Shown here piece by piece: positions 26,662-36,600 of a stretch of DNA of 64,000 nucleotides. The stretch covers positions 1-64,000 of the forward strand of contig CACXXT010000009.1 of assembly GCA_902771725.1 (NCBI GenBank), given 5' to 3'. Each line of letters starts with the position of its first letter. The first letter of the stretch is position 1. Made by a program: the position numbers and the translations under genes. Under the pieces are notes generated by a model. The model was not told where the DNA came from. It worked only from the letters and a program-made list of their open reading frames with translations, and searched no databases. The stretch comes from an uncultured Bacteroidales bacterium. Its GTDB lineage: Bacteria; Bacteroidota; Bacteroidia; Bacteroidales; Bacteroidaceae.

Positions 26662-27447
26662 ATGCAAAAGAACTCACAACTTCCTCCTGTAGACCTTTCC
26701 GCCTGTACCTTCGGAGAGGTAATCGGTAATCAATATGACGTTGCCCTCCTCCCTTGGGGAGCCACCGAACCGCACAACCGTCACCTGCCCTACCTCACAG
26801 ACTGCATTCTCTCCCACGACGTAGCGGTGGAAGCTGCAGAGCTGGCACAGGAACGCTACGGCGTTCGTGCCATGGTCCTGCCGCCAGTAGCAATGGGTGC
26901 ACAGAACCCTGGGCAGCGCGAACTGCCGTTCTGCATCCACTATCGCCAGCGCACCCAGCAAGCCATCCTTGGCGACATCGTTGAATCCCTGCATCATCAG
27001 GGGTTCCGCAGACTGCTCATCGTCAACGGTCATGGCGGCAACACCCTCAAAGGATTCGTCCGCGACCTCCTCGTGGATTATCCGGATATGTTCATCCTGA
27101 TTTCCGACTGGTACACGGTGCTGCCTGCCAAGGATTACTTCGACGAGCCTGGTGACCACGCAGACGAACTGGAGACCTCGGCCATGCTACACTACCACCC
27201 CGAACTCGTGCGCATGGATCTCGCAGGCGACGGAACCTGCCATCCCTTTGCCCTTCCTGAACTACGAGCCAAAACAGCCTGGCTCCCCCGCCACTGGAAC
27301 CTCGTCTCGGAGGACACGGGAATCGGCAACCCCCGACGGGCTACAGCTGAGAAGGGGGCACGCCACACCCACGACGTGGCCCTGCGCTACGCCGAGCTCC
27401 TGCACGAACTCACCACCATCTCCTCCCCCGAACAACTCTATAAGTGA
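26662..27447 (+). CDS. Creatininase-family amidohydrolase
   Basis: A 261-residue cytoplasmic metal hydrolase of the creatininase family, whose members cleave cyclic amides such as creatinine or act on related intermediates in other pathways. Metal-ligand motifs are present: GATEPHNRHLPYLTD (E36, H38, D47), IVNGHGGN in the middle, and ADELETSAML with a late Glu. There is no signal peptide. It starts 59 bp after radA and ends just before a (TCTAGANNN)8 repeat; the converging enolase gene lies beyond. Real substrate unknown: most Bacteroidota members are uncharacterised. Confidence 0.88.
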   Translation: MQKNSQLPPVDLSACTFGEVIGNQYDVALLPWGATEPHNRHLPYLTDCILSHDVAVEAAELAQERYGVRAMVLPPVAMGAQNPGQRELPFCIHYRQRTQQAILGDIVESLHHQGFRRLLIVNGHGGNTLKGFVRDLLVDYPDMFILISDWYTVLPAKDYFDEPGDHADELETSAMLHYHPELVRMDLAGDGTCHPFALPELRAKTAWLPRHWNLVSEDTGIGNPRRATAEKGARHTHDVALRYAELLHELTTISSPEQLYK

Positions 27448-27449
27448 AG

Positions 27450-27521
27450 TCTAGAGCATCTAGAAAATCTAGAGCTTCTAGAAAATCTAGAAAATCTAGA
27501 GCTTCTAGAGCTTCTAGAAAA
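27450..27521. repeat. (TCTAGANNN)8 array
   Basis: Eight TCTAGA hexamers start exactly every 9 bases (27450, 27459 and so on to 27513), separated by GCA, AAA or GCT. The hexamer is its own reverse complement. The array fills the convergent gap between the creatininase gene and the enolase terminator. Confidence 0.9.
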
Positions 27522-27525
27522 ATTA

Positions 27526-27553
27526 GTCCCCGGCCGCACAGGCAGCCGGGGAC
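27526..27553 (-). terminator. Terminator of the enolase transcript
   Basis: A perfect 9-bp stem (GTCCCCGGC 27526-27534, GCCGGGGAC 27545-27553); on the minus strand it is followed by TAATTTTTC. It starts 28 nt after the enolase stop. Confidence 0.8.
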
Positions 27554-27580
27554 TTTCCGATTCTAATCTTAGAGTGGAGA

Positions 27581-28915
<1,335 letters not shown>

Positions 28916-28933
28916 TTAATGAGAAAATATGTT

Positions 28934-29053
28934 TTATTCATTGTCTTCGAACTTGTGCTGAGCAGCACGACGCTCCTGGATTTTGAAATAAATCACCGAT
29001 CCTATAGCAATTGCTAATAGGAAACCATATAGTAAAAGAGTGTTCTGTGTCAT
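28934..29053 (-). CDS. 39-residue membrane peptide
   Basis: The sequence runs MTQNTLLLYGFLLAIAIG, then SVIYFKIQERRAAQHKFEDNE: one membrane helix (about 5-23) and a charged tail. It is too short for usual gene calling, but its ATG overlaps the TGA of the 78-residue gene upstream (ATGA), a sign of coupled translation, and an AGGAATAGAAG stretch precedes it. I do not recognise a family. It ends 42 bp before enolase. Confidence 0.6.
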   Translation of the reverse strand: MTQNTLLLYGFLLAIAIGSVIYFKIQERRAAQHKFEDNE

Positions 29054-29286
29054 CTTCTATTCCTTTTATTATAGTTGGAACGTAAATTAGTCTTTTTTTT
29101 ACTTGGCACTTTAGCATCATCGACCAAGAAAACTCCTAAGAAGAAGATGATAGCAACCACTGCAAGCCCAAGGAGATAGCCTCCAGTAGACCATTCGTGT
29201 ATATCGCTAAACCAATCAGTAATGAACAAGGCCGTCACCATATATTTGGAGACATCCATTAACCATTTACCAATTTCTTTCTTCAT
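29050..29286 (-). CDS. Small two-helix membrane protein (DUF6722-like)
   Basis: A 78-residue protein. An amphipathic N-terminus (KKEIGKWLMDVSKYMVTALF) leads to two hydrophobic segments (about 12-24 and 38-56) and a strongly basic tail (KKKTNLRSNYNKRNRR). It resembles the DUF6722 type of Bacteroidales small membrane proteins, though the assignment is by eye. A -7 promoter box lies 22 nt upstream. It heads a likely transcript with the 39-residue peptide and enolase. Function unknown. Confidence 0.65.
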   Translation of the reverse strand: MKKEIGKWLMDVSKYMVTALFITDWFSDIHEWSTGGYLLGLAVVAIIFFLGVFLVDDAKVPSKKKTNLRSNYNKRNRR

Positions 29287-29307
29287 CTAGCAGGGGTTTC
29301 TTGGCTG

Positions 29308-29315
29308 CAAAGGTA
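29308..29315 (-). promoter_or_regulatory. -7 box upstream of the small membrane gene and enolase
   Basis: TACCTTTG on the minus strand matches the -7 consensus exactly, 22 nt before ATG 29286. No -33 TTG is visible; the upstream bases are a TTTAGAG-type repeat. Confidence 0.5.
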
Positions 29316-29390
29316 AGGAAAAAGTTTAGAGTTTATGGTTTAGAGTTTAGAGATTTTTTTCCGAGCTCGCACTTTTTCACATTATTTATA

Positions 29391-30518
29391 TTAATGTGTC
29401 TGCACAATCTCGGTTTTTGCCAACTCAGCGTTGCGCTTATCCGTCTGAGTGACCACGCGAGCTGCCAGCTGGAGGAATGCATTTCCCATAGGGGTGGAAG
29501 GATCGAGGGCAGCCGGCGTGCCAGCATCGCCGTTCTCGCAGACGCTCTGCACCAACGGAATCTGAGCCAGCAAAGGAACCCCCGTCTCCTCGGCCAACTG
29601 CTTCACGCCCTCGCGGCCAAAGATGTAATAGCGATTCTCTGGCAATTCGGCGGGCGTGAACCAGGCCATGTTCTCCACGAGACCGAGGATGGGGACATTG
29701 ACCTTCTCGTTCGTGTACATATTCAGTCCCTTGCGTGCATCGGCCAGCGCCACCTGCTGAGGAGTAGATACGATGATGGCACCAGTCACGGGCAGCGTCT
29801 GCACCAGAGTCAGATGAATGTCACTCGTGCCCGGAGGGGTGTCGAGGATGAAGTAGTCGAGATCGCCCCAGGCGGCTTCGCCAATGAGTTGCTTTAGGGC
29901 GTTCGAGGCCATGCCGCCTCGCCACAGCGTGGGGGTATCGGGATTGACGAAGAAACCTATCGACAACACCTTCACACCATATTTCTCTGCAGGGATGATG
30001 AGCGACTTGCCATCACGCTCCTCGCTATAGATCTGTTCGCCTTCGAGTTGGAACATCTTTGGCACCGAAGGACCGAAGATGTCGCAATCCAGGAGTCCCA
30101 CGCGATGACCGAGGCGAGCAAGAGCCACTGCCAGATTGGCAGCCACGGTGCTCTTGCCCACACCTCCCTTGCCGGAAGAAACAGCGATGATATTGGGGAG
30201 CACATTCCCTCCCTGGGGATTGACGAGCGCCTGCCGGTCGCCTCCTTCGGGCGAGCCAGAGTGTGTCTGCTGGGTCTTAGTCTTTATCTCCACCTCCACC
30301 TCCTTGCCCACATAGGCATGGATGGCGGCTTCGGAGGCCTTGACGAGGGATTTCAGGAAAGGATTCGTAGGCTTGTCGAAGATGAGGGAGAAGGAGACGT
30401 GGAGTCCGGCGATGCGCAGGTCGTCTTCCACCATCTGCATTTCCACGATGGTCTTACCCGTTCCTGGATAGCGAACCGTCTTCAGGGCATCGATTATCTG
30501 TTGAGGATAGAGTGTCAT
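29391..30518 (-). CDS. Mrp/NBP35 family iron-sulfur carrier ATPase
   Basis: A 375-residue cytoplasmic P-loop ATPase that binds and delivers Fe-S clusters. An N-terminal MIP18-like domain (about 1-85) precedes the ATPase domain. The deviant Walker A is SSGKGGVGKST (near 114-124), then ILDTPPGTSDIHL and VENMAWFTP. No CxxC is seen, as is usual for Bacteroidales Mrp. A Gly/Pro/Gln-rich linker (about 86-108) joins the domains. The gene stands alone between the enolase group and a divergent transporter gene, with its own -7 box at 30626-30633. Confidence 0.94.
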   Translation of the reverse strand: MTLYPQQIIDALKTVRYPGTGKTIVEMQMVEDDLRIAGLHVSFSLIFDKPTNPFLKSLVKASEAAIHAYVGKEVEVEIKTKTQQTHSGSPEGGDRQALVNPQGGNVLPNIIAVSSGKGGVGKSTVAANLAVALARLGHRVGLLDCDIFGPSVPKMFQLEGEQIYSEERDGKSLIIPAEKYGVKVLSIGFFVNPDTPTLWRGGMASNALKQLIGEAAWGDLDYFILDTPPGTSDIHLTLVQTLPVTGAIIVSTPQQVALADARKGLNMYTNEKVNVPILGLVENMAWFTPAELPENRYYIFGREGVKQLAEETGVPLLAQIPLVQSVCENGDAGTPAALDPSTPMGNAFLQLAARVVTQTDKRNAELAKTEIVQTH

Positions 30519-30625
30519 TATTTAGTTTAGAGTTTAGAGTGTAGAGTTTAGAGTAGTTATGAAGTTTAGAGTTTAAAGTTTAGAGTTTATCCAGTGTGAG
30601 GCGTCTAAAGACGCCTTTCGGGCTG

Positions 30626-30633
30626 CAAAGATA
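30626..30633 (-). promoter_or_regulatory. -7 box of the mrp gene
   Basis: TATCTTTG on the minus strand fits TAnnTTTG exactly. It gives mrp a leader of about 100 nt that contains the GGCGTC hairpin. Confidence 0.55.
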
Positions 30634-30707
30634 AAGAAAAAAAGGCGGAAAGAGGAAGAAGCGAAAGAAAATATGAGTCCAAAGACTGAAAAACGGACAA
30701 AAAGACG

Positions 30708-30715
30708 TACCTTTG
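30708..30715 (+). promoter_or_regulatory. -7 box of the transporter/cysQ transcript
   Basis: TACCTTTG matches the consensus exactly. The leader of about 135 nt opens with a CAGCCG/CGGCTG hairpin. Confidence 0.6.
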
Positions 30716-30856
30716 CAGCCGTAAGACGGCTGTAGGCACACTTATGAGTGCGTATGCCCATCATTAAACATTAACCATTAAACTTTAAACTCCAAACTCT
30801 AAACTCTAAACTCCATAACTACTCTACACTCTAAACTCTAAACTTTAAACTCAATA

Positions 30857-32569
30857 ATGGACTGGCTCATTAACCTCTTCACCCAAACCGACAGCATCGC
30901 TCACATGGTGGTGCTCTATGCGTTGGTCATCGCCGTGGGCATCTTCCTCGGTCGCTTCAAGATTTTCGGAATCTCTCTCGGCGTAACCTTTGTGTTGTTC
31001 GCCGGCATCCTGGCCGGACACATCGGTTTCACGGGCACTCCTGCCGTGCTGAACTATGTACAGGATTTCGGCCTCATTCTCTTCGTCTACTGCATCGGTC
31101 TGCAAGTAGGACCAGGCTTCTTCGAGAGCTTTGCCAAGGGAGGTATCACGGCCAATATGCTTGCCATGGGCATCGTCGGTCTGAATGTCATCACGATGTT
31201 GGCACTCTATTTCATTCTCTTCTACAATCCGTCTGTCCAAGGTGGTGACAACGTCTGGAACCTTTCCATGATGACGGGCGTGCTCTGCGGAGCTATCACC
31301 AACACTCCCGGATTGGGTGCTGCATCGGAAGCGGTTAACAGTATCTACAAAGGAGCTGCACAGATTCCGCAGATTGCCTCGGGCTACGCCTGTGCCTACC
31401 CGCTTGGTGTGGTCGGCATCATCGGAGCCACCATTGCCATTCGTTACCTCTGCGGCATCAGCCTGAAGAAAGAAGAGGAGCAGATAGCCCAGGAAATGAG
31501 CGAAAACCCTCACGCCAAGCCCCACCGTATGACGTTGCGCGCTGAGAACAAGGCGCTGAGCGGACGCACACTGCTGCAAATCCGTGACTTTCTGGCACGC
31601 AACTTCGTCTGTTCGCGTCTGCTACACGAAGGTCACGTGCAGATTCCCAACCGCGACACCGTGGTCACCGTGGGAGACCTATTATATATTACGTGTGCGG
31701 AAGACGACTGGGAAGCCATCTCCGCTTTCATAGGTCCGGAGGATCACCTGGAATGGGAAGAGCAGGACGTACAGATGGTTTCCAAGAACGTACTCGTCAC
31801 CCAGCCCCATGTCAACGGAAAGACCTTTGGCCAGCTTCACTTCTCCAGCGTCTATGGTGTCAATGTCACCCGTATTCATCGTAATGGCATGAATCTCTTC
31901 GCCGATCGCAACCTACGCATACAGATTGGCGACAAACTTGTCTGTGTAGGACCTGAAGATGCCATTGCACGCGTTGCCAACATGCTCGGCAACGAGGTGA
32001 AGCGCCTCGACCACCCCAACCTCAGCGCTATCTTCATCGGCATCGTTGTAGGTATCGTCTTCGGAATGATGCCCATCGCCCTTCCTGGTGTTCCCACTCC
32101 CGTGAAGCTGGGTCTGGCAGGCGGTCCGCTCATCATCGCAATCCTCATCGGGCGCTTTGGCTATAAGTTCCACCTCGTCAGCTACACCACCACCTCAGCC
32201 AACCTCATGCTGCGAGAATTCGGACTGGTGCTGTTCCTGGCATCTGTAGGCATCAAGGCAGGAGCCACGTTCTGGCAGACCGTCACCGAAGGCGATGGCC
32301 TCACCTACGTCTGGGCAGGCTTCCTCATCACGATTATTCCCATTCTGATTATTGGAATACTCGCACGTCTGAAGTACAAGATGAACTACTTCACGCTGAT
32401 GGGTCTCATCGCTGGAGCTACCACCGATCCACCTGCCTTGGCCTACGCCAACCAGACAGCGAATAACGATGCTCCTGCCGTAGGCTACAGCACCGTCTAT
32501 CCCCTCTGTATGTTCCTCCGTATTCTTACGGCACAGCTCATCATCCTACTTCTCTACTCCATCGTATGA
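30857..32569 (+). CDS. AspT/YidE-family putative transporter with RCK_C domains
   Basis: A 570-residue inner-membrane protein of the aspartate:alanine exchanger type. Two duplicated membrane halves (about 1-200 and 390-570) flank two TrkA-C (RCK_C) ligand-binding domains (about 215-290 and 300-375). The paired loop motifs are AITNTPGL in the first half and ATTDPPAL in the second, as in the family. The RCK_C domains suggest control by a nucleotide or small ligand. The stop overlaps the next ATG (ATGA), so it is translationally coupled to cysQ. The transported compound is unknown; sulfate or nucleotide metabolism is a guess from this pairing. Confidence 0.9.
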   Translation: MDWLINLFTQTDSIAHMVVLYALVIAVGIFLGRFKIFGISLGVTFVLFAGILAGHIGFTGTPAVLNYVQDFGLILFVYCIGLQVGPGFFESFAKGGITANMLAMGIVGLNVITMLALYFILFYNPSVQGGDNVWNLSMMTGVLCGAITNTPGLGAASEAVNSIYKGAAQIPQIASGYACAYPLGVVGIIGATIAIRYLCGISLKKEEEQIAQEMSENPHAKPHRMTLRAENKALSGRTLLQIRDFLARNFVCSRLLHEGHVQIPNRDTVVTVGDLLYITCAEDDWEAISAFIGPEDHLEWEEQDVQMVSKNVLVTQPHVNGKTFGQLHFSSVYGVNVTRIHRNGMNLFADRNLRIQIGDKLVCVGPEDAIARVANMLGNEVKRLDHPNLSAIFIGIVVGIVFGMMPIALPGVPTPVKLGLAGGPLIIAILIGRFGYKFHLVSYTTTSANLMLREFGLVLFLASVGIKAGATFWQTVTEGDGLTYVWAGFLITIIPILIIGILARLKYKMNYFTLMGLIAGATTDPPALAYANQTANNDAPAVGYSTVYPLCMFLRILTAQLIILLLYSIV

Positions 32570-33384
32570 CGTCACTCCTCTCCCTCGCTATCCGCGCTGC
32601 TCTCGCAGCGGGGCGGGATATCATGGGCATCTACAATGGCCCCCTTGAGGACTTCCAGATTGAACACAAGGCCGACAACTCCCCGTTGACCCGGGCAGAC
32701 AAAGCAGCCCATGCACGTATCATGTCCTTTCTGGAGCCTACAGGCATCCCTGTCCTGAGCGAAGAAGGTGCTCACCTACCCTACTCCACCCGCAGCAGCT
32801 GGCACCGTCTGTGGATTGTCGACCCCCTGGACGGCACCAAGGAGTTTATCAAGCGCAATGGCGAATTCACGGTCAACATCGCACTGGTAGAGGACGGAGT
32901 ACCTGTGATGGGGGTGATCTATGTGCCTGTGAAGAATGAATTGTACTACGGCATTCAACAAGAAGGAATAAGAAAAGTGATCGTAAGCTCCGTTGGGCCA
33001 TACCCCTGTGTATGGCCGATAGGGGTAGCCGATAACCTCAGCCATACACAGGGGTATGGCCCTACAGAAACAAATCGACCATTTACGGTTGTCGCCTCAC
33101 GCAGCCACCTTAGCCCCGAAACAGAGGCATTCATTAATGAACTACGCAAGCAGCACCCCGACCTGCAGCTCATCAGCAGTGGCAGCAGCCTGAAGATTTG
33201 CCTCGTGGCTGAAGACAAGGCAGACATTTATCCACGCCATGCACCCACCATGGAATGGGACACCGCAGCGGGAGATGCCATAGCGCGTGCTGCTGGCTGC
33301 GAGGTCATAAATGCGCAGACGGGGCAGCCCCTTATATATAATAAGGAGGACCTACATAACCCTTGGTTCATCGTACGCAGATAA
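32566..33384 (+). CDS. cysQ: 3'(2'),5'-bisphosphate nucleotidase CysQ
   Basis: CysQ removes 3'-phosphoadenosine 5'-phosphate, a by-product of sulfate assimilation. The 272-residue protein has the inositol-phosphatase-fold motifs: SEEG (about 65-68), [11 protein letters not shown] with D86 and D89, and [15 protein letters not shown] near the C-terminus. Residues about 141-168 (starting [11 protein letters not shown]) are not typical CysQ sequence and are encoded by a palindromic element with 22-bp perfect arms. The frame is kept through it. The ATG overlaps the transporter stop by four bases. The insert falls between the LYYG strand and the FTVVASRSH strand, probably as a surface loop. Confidence 0.92.
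   Translation: MTSLLSLAIRAALAAGRDIMGIYNGPLEDFQIEHKADNSPLTRADKAAHARIMSFLEPTGIPVLSEEGAHLPYSTRSSWHRLWIVDPLDGTKEFIKRNGEFTVNIALVEDGVPVMGVIYVPVKNELYYGIQQEGIRKVIVSSVGPYPCVWPIGVADNLSHTQGYGPTETNRPFTVVASRSHLSPETEAFINELRKQHPDLQLISSGSSLKICLVAEDKADIYPRHAPTMEWDTAAGDAIARAAGCEVINAQTGQPLIYNKEDLHNPWFIVRR
32995..33062. repeat. Palindromic element inside cysQ
   Basis: Perfect inverted 22-bp arms at 32995-33016 and 33041-33062, starting GGGCCATACCCC, enclose 24 bp. The arms would give a very stable hairpin in the mRNA. It is in frame. Confidence 0.9.
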
Positions 33385-33410
33385 GAAATAGTTCACGCAA
33401 AAGCTTTTGC

Positions 33411-33472
33411 AAAAGTCCTCACTTCTCACTACTACGTGGCAAAAGGCCATTTGGTGAGGAGTGAGGTCTTTT
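33411..33472 (+). terminator. Probable terminator after cysQ
   Basis: AAAAGTCCTCACTTCTCACT (33411-33430) pairs with 33453-33472 with three mismatches, and the sequence ends in TCTTTT. It begins 27 nt after the cysQ stop. 33473-33560 contains nothing I recognise. Confidence 0.55.
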
Positions 33473-33564
33473 CATTACCAAGTCAGCATAGCCACATACA
33501 GCAAGGAATGTGCCCACTGGCTGCATAGAACGGTTTACAGCAGCAAAGATGTCAAAACAAAAAA

Positions 33565-33592
33565 GCGGGGCGGCCATTACTGGTCGCCCCGC
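33565..33592 (-). terminator. Terminator of the 1613-residue protein gene
   Basis: GCGGGGCG-G-CC (33565-33575) pairs with GG-T-CGCCCCGC (33582-33592). On the minus strand it is followed by TTTTTTGTTTTG. It starts 23 nt after the stop at 33615. Confidence 0.85.
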
Positions 33593-33614
33593 CCATTATC
33601 AGATGGAATGATGA

Positions 33615-36600
33615 TTACTTAACCATAACCTTCTTGCCATTGACGATGTAGATGCCCTTCTGAGCCTTCGAAACCTTGCGGCCGGAGAGGTCATAGACAG
33701 CAGCATCGTCGAAGCTGAAGCCAGCGTTGACATCGTTGATACCATCACCGATAGCCTTAATCTGCTTGTCGAGAGCCTTGATAGCCTCAACGTCAGAGGG
33801 AAGCAAATCCTTATAGGTAGCGATTCCGTAGTACTCGGAAGCGGCAGTGATAAGGTCGTTCGGCTGCAGGATGTAGAACTCGGAGAAGGTGAAGAAGACA
33901 TGACCGTCGGTGACAGCGCCGTTGTTGGTGCTGGGCACTGTGAAGCGGATGTACTTGTAAGCACCGTCGAGTTTGATATCATCGGACTGGTAGAAGATTA
34001 CGCTGGGATCTGTGGGCAGACCCTCTTCAATGGTAGCAACATCAACATAGTCCATGCCATTCTTGGATGCAGAGATCACAATCTTGGTCGGACGGTTGTT
34101 GTCGTTCTGAGAACGCTTCTTGAAGTAGAAGTAGAACTCGTCAACGAAGCCAGGCATCTCAGCCTCGAGGTAGTGATCCTCATCAGGACCAGCTGCACTC
34201 CAGACAGTGTGGAAGAACGTGGTGTAATCGTTATCGAGCAGAGCAGCCAGAGAACCTTCTTTGGGTTCAACAGCGTTGGAGGAATAGTACTCAGCATCGG
34301 TTACGAGACCGAGCTTCTGCTGGAAGATGGAGGGCCAAGCCTGGATCATCTCGAATGCAGCCATACGCTCGTCGACGTACTCTTCAATCTGCCAAACGTT
34401 GGTCTTGTCGTAGGAGTAACCTGCGGTAGGACCTTCCTCGCCCTCATAAACTGCCCAGTAAGCGGAACCGAGGAGACCCCAGCTGCTGGTAGCATAAGCG
34501 GCGTTTGTGGAACGAACGGCGAACAGGCCAGCACCATTGTCGAAGAAGACCTGAGCTTCCCAGTCGGAGCGACGTGCGCTGCCATACTTGTTGAGGCTAC
34601 CGGTGTTGAAGGATTCGGCATTAGCAGGGTTGGAGAAGGCGTTAGCTGCCTTGAGCCAGTAGCCATACTCCCACTGTACACCAGCGACCTGCTCGAACTT
34701 GAAGACGCCAGCCTCGTCGATGTCGGAGGTGAGGGCACCATCTTCATTCAGATAGTACTTCACATCGTCGACAACGGTGAAGACGCGGTAGGTAGAACCA
34801 TCGTTGATCTCAGAAAGAGCAAGTTCGTACTGCTCTTCGTCAGTGAGAACCTTCATAGCGTAGATTACATTGACTTTGAGGAGCACTTCGTGCTTGCCAG
34901 CCTTGAAGGAATAGACAGCTGTGAAGGTGGAAGGCTCATCGGTCTTGCCAGGATAGCCACCAATCTCATAGAGTTGATTTTCTGCTTGGGTGAAGTCAGC
35001 CTTTACGTAGAAGAAATGAGGATCATCAACATTATTAGTCCAGGCTTGCCAACCACCTTCTGCGTTACGCCAACCGTCGGTGTTACCGAGCCTGTAGTTG
35101 GTGTCGTAGGTGCCATCGGGCTGAACAGCAGCAATCTCGACTTCGTCGAGAGAAGTAGCACCAAGCTCTGCAAGGATAGCAGCGACGTCAACTGATGCGG
35201 TAACGCCTTCGTAACCACCACCACATTCAAGTTTGATGTCAACATTCATCTCTGTAGCGGGGAAGGTGTAAGCTTCAGCAAGATCGATAGCATCGGTGAG
35301 TTCTGCAATAGCCTTGTCGTAAGCTTCCTTCGTGGGAGGCACGAGAGCCATGGTCTCTTCAGCAGTTTCGATAGCGTGACCGAGAGCGATGTTGATATCC
35401 TCAGGATATCCGTCATCAACGAGGTCAAGAGCCTTGTTATAGAGCTCGTCGAGGATAACGTCGCGACCTTCGATCTCAACACTGGTGATATTTGCATCGG
35501 GACCGTAGTAAACGAGGTTGATCTTATCCCAGATAGCCCAGAGCAGTTCAGCCTGATCGTACTTCACACCGAGGGTGATGTCACCAGCAGCGGTGAGCTC
35601 GAAGAAGATGGGTTCAACGGGATAGATACCTTCAGCGAAGAAGTTGGAAGCATTGCTCATCTGGAGCACACCCTGATCGCGATATCTTCTGCCATCGGGA
35701 AGAGTCTCGTCAGCAACCTGCGGGAATTCAGATTCCTTGTCGTTAGCGAAGAGGACAGGCAGCTTCTTGAGGTTACCCTCAGAGTCATCGCGATAGAATG
35801 CCTGAGCGGAGAGGCGATACACGCCCTTAGGAGCGTTAGCAATAACCTGCTTCAGCTCGAAGGTGCTGTGCCAGCTCTCTGCACACATATTCTCGTTGGC
35901 ACCACCAGCGAGGTTCTTGTTGTCAGCTGTCATGGTCCAAGCATGACCCCAGTCTTCAGCGCGATCGCTGTTCCAACGGTTGTTGCGGTCGAAGTCATTG
36001 TCCTTGATGAGGAAGGTAGCATCCACGGGGGTTGTCTCAGTAGCCTCAGAGAGGATGGAGGCAGTCGGAACGATGCGCCACTGTGCACCGATGGAAGAAC
36101 CTTCGTCAACCATAGCTACAACAGTAGTTCCTTCTTCAGCAGCGAGGAACAGGTCGGTGTCGGTGATGATGTTATAGATACCTTCGCCGACGGGCTCCAT
36201 CGTGAATGCAATAGCACGAGCCTTGTCGCAGTCAACATAGATGGAGTTCTTGGCATTGATATCGCCCCAACCGAGCCAGTAGCTTTCGTTACCGTTGTTC
36301 TGCTGAGTCTCGATATTGAACTTACCATCCTCGAGCTTGTGCATAATCAGGTACTGACTGGCATTAACGAGAGAAGCCTGAGTACCCCAGCTGTTAGCAC
36401 CGAAGAGATACTGACCTGTCTCGCAGTTCTGGAAGAGGTATTCACCATCAGCCAGTTCCTGAGGCAGTTTAGCCATAGCCTCGGAAGCATCGAAGTCACC
36501 GACCTCGCTGATAGCGTAGCGGTTACCATCGTCCTGAGAGCTCCAACCATCAATGGTGATCTTGCTGCTGGCAGAAGTACCGTTGTAATTGACAGTGAAT

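Larger units (their letters stand above)
30521..30855. repeat. Divergent promoter region with inverted TTTAGAG-type arrays
   Basis: About 65 bp of TTTAGAGTTTAAAG-type repeats beside mrp (30521-30587) recur in inverted form beside the transporter (30777-30853), both including an ATAACTAC-type segment. Between them lie a GGCGTC/GACGCC hairpin (30600-30615) and one promoter per direction. No gene is seen in the gap. Confidence 0.75.
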
